Origin: Nocardia amamiensis
Lineage (GTDB): Bacteria > Actinomycetota > Actinomycetes > Mycobacteriales > Mycobacteriaceae
Length of the DNA: 64,000 bases
NCBI RefSeq assembly: GCF_015477605.1
Contig: NZ_JADLQX010000006.1
Span: 124,001-188,000, forward strand
Direction of reading: 5' to 3'
Part shown: piece by piece, positions 57,910 to 64,000 of the stretch
Numbering within the stretch: the first letter of the stretch is position 1
Layout: each line of letters starts with the position of its first letter
Position numbers and translations under genes: made by a program
The notes under the pieces: generated by a model
Seen by the model: the letters and a program-made list of their open reading frames with translations, nothing else
Databases searched by the model: none
Told to the model about the DNA's origin: nothing

Positions 57910-59091
57910 TCACGCGGTCTTGCGGGTGGCACGGCCGCCCTCCGACAGTTGCACCGGGAGTTTCACGTAGCGGCTCAGCTTGGCGGCCACCGGCGGGGTG
58001 CTGCTGACCTGTTCCTTGTAGATGACCGCGGCTTTGCCTTTGAGGTACCACCGGTTCGGGGTGTCATCGGCGTTGGTGAACTGGATGACCGCGTCCTCGC
58101 GGCCCAGGCTCACCGGCTGATGGAAGTAGCCGAAGCGCAAGGGCTGCACCGTCTTTCCGCGCAACAGCCGGGCGATGACGGTGGCGGTGTAGTCGGCGGT
58201 GACCACGCCGCTCTGGCAGGTGCCGTGGAGTTGTCCCCAGGCCTGCCGCACCAGGGCGGCGTCGCCGATGGCGTGGATCTCGGGGTGCGACACCGAGCGC
58301 AGGGTGGGGTCGGTGATGACGAGTCCCTTGGCGTCGGTGGCGATTCCGGCCTGCGTGGCCAGCGGCGACACGCGCACGCCGGTGGTCCACAGGATCAGGT
58401 CCGAGCCGACGACTTCGCCGGTGTCCAGACGCACGGCGTCGGGCAGCACCTTGGTGACCTTCGCGCCGACCATGCGCGCCACACCCAGCCGGTCGAGGAC
58501 ACGGTTGAGGTAGGCGCGGGCCTTCTCGCCCATCATGGAGCCGGGTTCGGCCACGCTGACCAGGTTGACGGTCAGCCCGGGATGCGCCTCGGCGATTTCG
58601 GCGGCCGCCTCGATGCCGGTGAGCCCGCCACCGCAGACCGTGACCGTGCCGCCCGCGGCGGCGATCTCGGGCAGCCGCTGCGAGAAGTAGTGTGCCAGAC
58701 GGGGATCGTTGAGGGTCCACGCGTGATCCGCCGCGCCGGGGACGATGCTCGTGTCGGTGGCGCTGCCGAGGGCGTAGACCAGCGTGTCGTAGGAGAGGAC
58801 CGACCCGTCGTCGAGGGTGACGGTGCGTTCGGCGGTTTCGATGGCGGTGGCGGTGGCTTGGTGGAATTCCACGCCGGTGCCCGCCAGCAGGTCCGGGATC
58901 TGGAAGTCGGTCAGTTCCTGGCCCGCGGCGACCTGGTGCATGCGCAGCCGCTCGGTGAAGCGGCGTGCGGGGTTCACCAGGGTGATGCGGGTGTTCAGCT
59001 TGCGGGTGTAGCGGGCCAGCCGAGCCGTGGCGATCAGGCCGGTGTAGCCGGCGCCGAGGACAACGATCTCGTGGGCGGTGGAGGTGTTCAT
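57910..59091 (-). CDS. FAD-dependent NAD(P) oxidoreductase (NDH-2-like)
   Basis: A 393-residue pyridine nucleotide-disulfide oxidoreductase. The FAD dinucleotide fold is EIVVLGAGYTGLIATARLA (residues 8-26), the NAD fold is GTVTVCGGGLTGIEAAAEIAE (about 147-167), and the second FAD motif is HPEIHAIGDAALV. It resembles type II NADH dehydrogenase relatives but lacks an obvious C-terminal membrane anchor. ATG 59091. The electron acceptor is unknown. No operon partner. Confidence 0.85.
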   Translation of the reverse strand: MNTSTAHEIVVLGAGYTGLIATARLARYTRKLNTRITLVNPARRFTERLRMHQVAAGQELTDFQIPDLLAGTGVEFHQATATAIETAERTVTLDDGSVLSYDTLVYALGSATDTSIVPGAADHAWTLNDPRLAHYFSQRLPEIAAAGGTVTVCGGGLTGIEAAAEIAEAHPGLTVNLVSVAEPGSMMGEKARAYLNRVLDRLGVARMVGAKVTKVLPDAVRLDTGEVVGSDLILWTTGVRVSPLATQAGIATDAKGLVITDPTLRSVSHPEIHAIGDAALVRQAWGQLHGTCQSGVVTADYTATVIARLLRGKTVQPLRFGYFHQPVSLGREDAVIQFTNADDTPNRWYLKGKAAVIYKEQVSSTPPVAAKLSRYVKLPVQLSEGGRATRKTA

Positions 59092-59433
59092 CGCTCGCTC
59101 CCTGCGGGGCTCGTTCGTTCGGGGTCGGCTATGGGACAGGGCAGCACCGGAGAACGTGACAATCCGCGACCATGACGTGCGTCACAGTTCGCGGCCGCTG
59201 CCCGCAGCGATCAGCCACAGCCAGTGGCTGCCCGAGCCGATCTTCGCCGGGGACCGGATATTCGGCCCGGCCGACACCGACGATCAGCCCAAGCCCCTCC
59301 ACTCGCACCGGCAAAGCGGCCGCGCGACTCGAGGAGATGATCTGCAAGGGCGCGGCCTGGAGCATTTCGCATCCGACCTCGATGGTCCCGTCCCGTCGCC
59401 GTCGCATCACCGTGGCCGAGCCGGGCCTCGCGA
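59092..59433. other. Intergenic region between the oxidoreductase and TPR genes
   Basis: This 342-bp gap contains a minus-strand open frame of about 100 codons (59129-59437) whose amino-acid sequence has no recognised family. It is left unannotated. No strong hairpin was noticed. Confidence 0.35.
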
Positions 59434-60768
59434 TCACCCGCTGACCGCGGACAGTGAGCTGAGCGTCGCGAGCACCTCGGTGGCGGCATCGGCGACGGAG
59501 TCGGTGTCCGTCATGGCCAGCGCGGCCGCGGCGGCCAAGCGAATGTCGGGGAACAGCGCCACGCAGGCCGCCGCGGCGGCGCGGTCGGCCGGGGTGAGCG
59601 CGTCGTCAGCGTCGGCGGTCGATTGCCATGCGGCGGTGGCGATCACCTCGTGCAGCCAGTTCAACAACTCGAGGCGCAGCGGCTGTGGCTCGCTGAGCCA
59701 GGCGCGGGCGTAGCTCACGTCGGTGCGCTCGTGCAGCAGGGCGCCGAGCACGATCGAGATCGCGGGCGCTGTGACGGAATAGATCGAATCCTCGTGCAGC
59801 ACTGCGGAATACAGGAAGTCGATGCTGCGTGACCGGTCATCGGCGTCGTCGCCGATCAGGTCGGCGAGGATGGCGGGAGCATCGGCGGCGGAGCCATGGG
59901 CATGGCCGAGTCCCGCCCAGTCGGTCTCCAGCAGCACGGTCGCCGCCCGCTCGTGGTAGACCGGCGCGAGCGCGTCCGCCGCTCGTGTGCGTGCTTCGGC
60001 GTCCGTCGAATCGAGTGCGCGCTGGAAGGCCGCCAGCGCGGTCTCCGCGTCGCCGAGCCTGCTGCTGAACACCCCGATGTCGAAACTGGCCCGCGCAGCG
60101 ACGGCCGGATCATCCGATTCAGCGAGGAAGCGGGCGGCCTCCCTGGCTCCGGTCAAGTCCCCGGCGTCGCTCAGGTGCTGAACCAGGTCGCCCGCGGCAA
60201 CCAGCGCCTGCTCGGCAGGCCAGTCTTCGATGACGGGACGGTAAGCGGCTTTCAGGCCGTCCAGATCGTCTTCGGTGCGCAACAGGTAGGCGAGGTTGGA
60301 CAAGGCGAGCCGGGCGATCTCGCCCGGACCGGAAGCGATCGCGTGCTCGTAGGCCGTGCGCGCCGCGTCCGAATCGCCGCGCTTGGCCCGCGAATAGCCG
60401 AGATTGATCCATGCGCGCGGCGCCGCGTCGGGGTGCCCGGATTCGGCCGCGCGCTGATACATCGCCTCGGCCGCGGCGGCATCGCCTCGCTCGGCCAGCA
60501 GCAGGCCGAAGTGGTACGCGGCCCGCGGCGCCGCGTCCGTGTGGCCGGAATCGACCGCCACGTGATAAGCGCCCTCCGCGGACGGTTTGTCGCCCAGCGC
60601 GCTGAGCAGGTCGCCCAGCTCGGCGGCGGCAAGCGGAGCCCATTCCGGGTGCCCGGAAGCGACGGCGGTTTGGAATGCCTCGCGCGCGGCCGCCAGGTCG
60701 TTGCGCCGCAAGTGCATCTTGCCGAGGTCGAAGGCCAGGTCCGGCGGCCGCTTCAGCATTGTTCCCAT
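59434..60768 (-). CDS. Tetratricopeptide repeat protein
   Basis: A 444-residue protein. Residues about 1-260 contain at least seven TPR/Sel1-like helical repeats of about 35 residues (for example AAAELGDLLSALGDKPSAEGAYHVAVDSGHTDAAP, NLGYSRAKRGDSDAARTAYEHAIASG). The C-terminal 180 residues are helical without repeats. It is probably a cytoplasmic scaffold. ATG 60768, or ATG 60759 three codons later. Confidence 0.8.
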   Translation of the reverse strand: MGTMLKRPPDLAFDLGKMHLRRNDLAAAREAFQTAVASGHPEWAPLAAAELGDLLSALGDKPSAEGAYHVAVDSGHTDAAPRAAYHFGLLLAERGDAAAAEAMYQRAAESGHPDAAPRAWINLGYSRAKRGDSDAARTAYEHAIASGPGEIARLALSNLAYLLRTEDDLDGLKAAYRPVIEDWPAEQALVAAGDLVQHLSDAGDLTGAREAARFLAESDDPAVAARASFDIGVFSSRLGDAETALAAFQRALDSTDAEARTRAADALAPVYHERAATVLLETDWAGLGHAHGSAADAPAILADLIGDDADDRSRSIDFLYSAVLHEDSIYSVTAPAISIVLGALLHERTDVSYARAWLSEPQPLRLELLNWLHEVIATAAWQSTADADDALTPADRAAAAACVALFPDIRLAAAAALAMTDTDSVADAATEVLATLSSLSAVSG

Positions 60769-60857
60769 CCAGCCTCGGCACCTTGTGGTGCGGATCGTTT
60801 TCGAAGAGTTCTACATCGGCTGGCGAGTGTCTGGCCACTTATGGGAAGAACCGGTTC

Positions 60858-62090
60858 TTACTCAGCGGCCGGCGGGTTACCGCGCGCCAGGCGAAGGGTC
60901 AACTGCCTGGCCCACGTTCGGCGCCGCTTCGGCGGCCGCCGCCGCGCGTCGGTCTCCTCGGCGGTCTCGACGTCGTAGCGGCGGATATACGCGCTGGAGA
61001 ACGCCTGCACCGTCGCGGTCACCGGAATGGCGAGCAGCGCGCCGGTCGGGCCGAGCAGCGCCGCGCCCGCCAGCACCGCGCCGAACGCGACGGCCGCGTG
61101 CATGTCCAACGTGCTCGCGGTGATGCGCGGGTGCAGCACGTAGTTCTCGAACTGCTGGTAGAGCACGATGAAGCCGAGGACCCACAGCGCGGTGCTCGGG
61201 CCTTGCACCAGCGCGACGATCACCGGAAGCGCACCCGCGAGATAGGTGCCGACGGTGGGGATGAACTGCGAGACCACACCCACCCAGAGCGCCAAGGCGA
61301 ATGCCGACGGCATGTCCAGCACCCGCAGCATCACGTAATGCGCGAGCGTCGAGATGAGCGCGAGCAGGGCGCGCGAGTAGATGTAGCCGCCGGTCTTGTC
61401 CACAGCGATGCCCCAGGCACGCAACACATGTCGTTGGTGCCGCGGCGGTAGCAACGAGCAGACGGCATTGCGGAGGCGCGGGCCTTCCGCGGCGAGGTAG
61501 TAAGTGAACAACAGGATGCCGAGACCCTGGAAGACCGCGCCGATCGCGGCGGCGCCGATGCCCCACACATCGCCCGCCAATCCGGTGAGGTAACCCTCCA
61601 GGGTCGAACTCCACTCGGTGGCGTACTTCTGGATGTCGGTGCTGGACAGCTCGGTCTTGAACGTGCGGTTGATCCAGTCCACCACCCCGTCGGCGTACTC
61701 GGGCGCGTTCTTCACCAAGGTGGTGACCTGCTCCACCAGCAGCGCGCCGAGCGTCCACAGGAAGGCGACGACCAGTGCCATCAGGGCGAGGAACACCAGC
61801 CCGGTCGCGAGACCGCGGCGCATCCCGCGCCCGGCCAGCCAGTTCACCGCGGGCTCGATGGCGAACGCGAGGAACAGCGAGACGAGCAGAATTGTCAGCA
61901 GGCCCTGCAAGCGCTGGAGCACCCAGCCCGCCGCGAACAGTCCCGCGATAGTCGCCGCGGCGAGCAGGAACGCGCGCGGCAACCACTGCGGCATGCGCGT
62001 GGCGCCGTCCTCGGGTTCGGCGGCTTGTGTGGTCTCGTCCTTGTCCTCCACAGGCACAAAGCCAACGTACCCACGCGGCGACCCGTTCAT
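60858..62090 (-). CDS. AI-2E family transporter
   Basis: A 410-residue membrane protein of the YhhQ/PerM superfamily. It has an acidic N-terminal tail, two helices (AFLLAAATIAGLFAAGWVL, LLTILLVSLFLAFAIEPAVNWL), a soluble central stretch, and five C-terminal helices with the conserved VGVVSQFIPTVGTYLAGALPVI and YQQFENYVLHPRI. The C-terminus is Arg-rich. Members export small molecules or act as Na+/H+ antiporters; the substrate is unknown. ATG 62090; GTG starts 30-36 bases inside are alternatives. Confidence 0.85.
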   Translation of the reverse strand: MNGSPRGYVGFVPVEDKDETTQAAEPEDGATRMPQWLPRAFLLAAATIAGLFAAGWVLQRLQGLLTILLVSLFLAFAIEPAVNWLAGRGMRRGLATGLVFLALMALVVAFLWTLGALLVEQVTTLVKNAPEYADGVVDWINRTFKTELSSTDIQKYATEWSSTLEGYLTGLAGDVWGIGAAAIGAVFQGLGILLFTYYLAAEGPRLRNAVCSLLPPRHQRHVLRAWGIAVDKTGGYIYSRALLALISTLAHYVMLRVLDMPSAFALALWVGVVSQFIPTVGTYLAGALPVIVALVQGPSTALWVLGFIVLYQQFENYVLHPRITASTLDMHAAVAFGAVLAGAALLGPTGALLAIPVTATVQAFSSAYIRRYDVETAEETDARRRPPKRRRTWARQLTLRLARGNPPAAE

Positions 62091-62129
62091 CGCCCGGAAC
62101 GCGTGGCCACGCGGGTCAGGCGAGGTGGG

Positions 62130-63182
62130 TCACATAGTGGCGACGTCGATGACGAACCGATACCGCACGTCGCTGGCCACCACCCGGTCGTAGGCGCCGT
62201 CGATCTCGTCGGCGGAGATCAGCTCGATCTCGGCGCCGATACCGTGCTCGGCGCAGAAGTTCAGCATCTCCTGGGTCTGCGCGATGCCGCCGATCATCGA
62301 GCCCGCCAGCGAGCGCCGGTATCCGGCGAGGGTGAACGGCTTGACGCGCAACGGATTCTCGGGGAGGCCGAGGATCACCAGGGTGCCGTCGAGGTTGAGC
62401 AGCCGCAGATAGTCGTCCAGCGGAAGATCCGCCGAGACCGTGTTGAGAATGAGGTCGAACCGGCCGCGTAGGTCGCGGAAGGTCTGCTTGTCGCTGGTCG
62501 CGTAGTAGCCGCTCGCCCCGAAGAGCTTGCCGTCGTCCTGCTTGCTCAGCGAGTGACTGAGCACGGTGACCTCGGCGCCCAGCGCGGCGGCGATCTTCAC
62601 GCCGACGTGCCCGAGCCCGCCCATGCCGATGATCGCGACCTTCTTGCCCGGCCCGGCGTCCCAGTGCCGCAGCGGCGAGTACAGCGTGACGCCCGCGCAC
62701 AACAGCGGTGCGGCGACGTCCAGCCCGATCCCCTCCGGGATCTGGACCACGAAGTTCTCGGTGACGACGACCTGCGTCGCGTAACCGCCGAGGGTGTGCC
62801 CGCCCGGCTGCACCGCCGGATCGACGGGGGTGTTGTAGGTCATCGTCGTGCCTGCGGTGCAGTACTGCTCCTCGTCGGCGAGGCATGGCGCGCAGACTCC
62901 GCAGGAGTCGACCATGCACCCGACGCCGACGCGGTCGCCGACCCGATGCTTCGTCACCGCGGATCCGACCGCGGCGACCACGCCCGCGATCTCGTGCCCG
63001 GGCACGCACGGGTACCGGGTGCCGCCCCACTCGTCCCGCGCGGTGTGGATGTCCGAATGGCAGATTCCCGCGTACTTGATGTCGATCAGCACGTCGTGCG
63101 GCCCCAGGATTCTGCGCTCGATCGTGATCTTCTCGAACGAGCCATCGGGGGCGGACAGGGCGTAGGCGGCAGCGGTACTCAT
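62130..63182 (-). CDS. adhC: Zinc-dependent alcohol dehydrogenase (cinnamyl/AdhC type)
   Basis: A 350-residue medium-chain dehydrogenase. Catalytic zinc ligands are Cys in GICHSDIHT, His in PGHEIAG and Cys in [15 protein letters not shown]. The structural zinc loop is [18 protein letters not shown]. The cofactor fold is [21 protein letters not shown]. This group (YahK/Rv3045-like) reduces aldehydes with NADPH. ATG 63182 is chosen by family length; longer in-frame starts give unrelated sequence. Confidence 0.9.
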   Translation of the reverse strand: MSTAAAYALSAPDGSFEKITIERRILGPHDVLIDIKYAGICHSDIHTARDEWGGTRYPCVPGHEIAGVVAAVGSAVTKHRVGDRVGVGCMVDSCGVCAPCLADEEQYCTAGTTMTYNTPVDPAVQPGGHTLGGYATQVVVTENFVVQIPEGIGLDVAAPLLCAGVTLYSPLRHWDAGPGKKVAIIGMGGLGHVGVKIAAALGAEVTVLSHSLSKQDDGKLFGASGYYATSDKQTFRDLRGRFDLILNTVSADLPLDDYLRLLNLDGTLVILGLPENPLRVKPFTLAGYRRSLAGSMIGGIAQTQEMLNFCAEHGIGAEIELISADEIDGAYDRVVASDVRYRFVIDVATM

Positions 63183-63341
63183 GGATACATGCCTACCGCC
63201 GCATGGGTGCGGTTGCCAACCATGACATGTAAACAACCTGGTCACAACCATTCTTCGGCCGGATCTCCGGTTCGGTGATCTTCGCCGGTGATCTGCGGTG
63301 ACAATGGAAACGGGCAGCGATTCGGCCGAGGCGGGAGAGCC

Positions 63342-64000
63342 ATGGACGAAGGACGGCAGCAGATCATCGCGCGGCGAGCGCAGGGGGGCGGGCGCGTGCT
63401 CGTCATGGTGATCACCTTCGTGCTCACCATGGCCGCGTTTCTCGGTTATCGCGGCGAACTGCCCAGCCGGAACGTGCCCGGCCCGGCCGGGACCGCGGCC
63501 TCCGTCTCGCCTGCCCTCTCCGAGCCGTTGGATCCCGCGTTCGTCACGGCGGCCGTGCAACCGGCGCTGGTCAATATCAGTGCGTCCACCAAGCTGGCCG
63601 GCCCCGGCGCGGCGGGTTCCGGCATCGTTCTGACCGCCGACGGTGAGGTGCTCACCAGCCACCACGTGGTCAAGGGCGCGGACACGGTGACCGTCACCGA
63701 CGTCGGCAGCGGGAACGTCTACGACGCCGTGGTGCTCGGCTACGACTCCGGCGCCGACATCGCGCTGCTCGACCTTCCCGCGGCCGCGTTGACGACCGCC
63801 ACCATCGGCAGCTCGGCCGGGTTGCGGCTGCGCGACGAGGTCCTGGCGATCGGCAACGCGGGCGGGACCGGCGGCCCGCCGACCGCGGTGCACGGCCCGC
63901 TCACCGACCTGGACAGCGAGATCGTGGCGGTCAACGTCGCCGATCTGTCGCGCAAAGCGCTCAGCGGCATGCTGGAGGTCGCGGCGGAGGTCACCTCGGG
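63342..64000 (+). CDS. Trypsin-like serine protease, membrane-anchored (partial)
   Basis: The frame starts at ATG 63342 (site GGGAGAG) and runs off the window, giving about 219 residues. A single hydrophobic anchor ([18 protein letters not shown]) lies at residues 19-36. The protease domain shows [19 protein letters not shown] with the catalytic histidine, [13 protein letters not shown] with the catalytic aspartate and VLAIGNAGG. The serine lies beyond the edge. It resembles HtrA/PepA-like envelope proteases, but the presence of a PDZ domain cannot be judged. Confidence 0.8.
   Translation, partial: MDEGRQQIIARRAQGGGRVLVMVITFVLTMAAFLGYRGELPSRNVPGPAGTAASVSPALSEPLDPAFVTAAVQPALVNISASTKLAGPGAAGSGIVLTADGEVLTSHHVVKGADTVTVTDVGSGNVYDAVVLGYDSGADIALLDLPAAALTTATIGSSAGLRLRDEVLAIGNAGGTGGPPTAVHGPLTDLDSEIVAVNVADLSRKALSGMLEVAAEVTS

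Noticed and set aside
55367..58051. Very long minus-strand open frame antisense to metE
   Set aside because: It mirrors the metE codons, has no family-like motifs, and results from high GC at third positions. Other long antisense frames were dropped for the same reason.
59129..59437. 102-codon minus-strand frame between the oxidoreductase and TPR genes
   Set aside because: No family resemblance, no ribosome-binding site, overlaps the TPR gene end.
1..64000. tRNA, rRNA, CRISPR arrays, attachment sites, prophage and replication origins
   Set aside because: Looked for by eye; no clover-leaf candidates, spacer-repeat arrays or integrase/replication genes were seen.

Overview
The window looks like chromosome from a Nocardia-type mycolate actinomycete. 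The DNA is very GC-rich, GTG starts and leaderless-looking promoters are common, and many proteins closely resemble mycobacterial or nocardial families: FadE5, RamB, an ATP-dependent DNA ligase, the PitA/small membrane protein/DUF3349 set, DUF4254, XRE-DUF5753/DUF397, Icl1-type AceA and FadB2. The genus is inferred from family knowledge; no rRNA or other marker gene is present. I found no tRNA, CRISPR array, intact insertion sequence or prophage.

Layout. 1-2.8 kb: urea ABC transporter genes urtA-urtB-urtC (minus strand, urtC cut by the edge). 3.1-10.4 kb: fadE5-like acyl-CoA dehydrogenase, a TetR repressor divergent from an MFS exporter, the acetate/glyoxylate regulator RamB and a DNA ligase. 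10.7-16.5 kb: secreted lipase, PiT phosphate transporter with its usual small partners, DUF4254 and XRE/DUF397 genes. 16.9-27.6 kb: a complete amino-sugar (probably N-acetylgalactosamine) catabolic cluster of ROK kinase, deacetylase, SIS deaminase/isomerase, PfkB kinase and class II aldolase, divergent from a sugar ABC importer and a DeoR regulator. 27.6-28.9 kb: a lower-GC pair containing an HExxH metalloprotease-like protein. 29.1-46.5 kb: PnuC, then a purine-degradation superoperon (NMT1-type importer, XdhC, MobA-like protein, OHCU decarboxylase, HIU hydrolase, uricase, 8-oxoguanine deaminase-like enzyme, two-gene xanthine dehydrogenase, DUF6986 protein, allantoicase, allantoinase). 46.6-52.1 kb: miscellaneous small genes, a GH15 glucosidase and a coiled-coil protein. 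52.4-57.9 kb: aceA (isocitrate lyase) with RamB-like boxes, fadB2 and an atypical metE. 57.9-64 kb: an NDH-2-like oxidoreductase, a TPR protein, an AI-2E family permease, a zinc alcohol dehydrogenase and a trypsin-like protease cut by the right edge.

How parts connect. Purine breakdown yields urea and, through ureidoglycolate, glyoxylate; the window also carries a urea importer, the glyoxylate-shunt enzyme AceA and its likely regulator RamB. Two purine-cluster promoters, 9.4 kb apart, share the same three-box plus -10 layout, suggesting one regulator.

Most notable observations: (1) the MetE homologue has lost three of the four canonical zinc ligands; (2) degenerate tandem duplications sit at several gene junctions, most clearly a 120-bp unit between the ROK kinase and nagA genes; (3) the shared purine promoter architecture; (4) a paired 55-bp palindromic repeat and a dispersed intergenic element; (5) the possible metalloprotease toxin pair.
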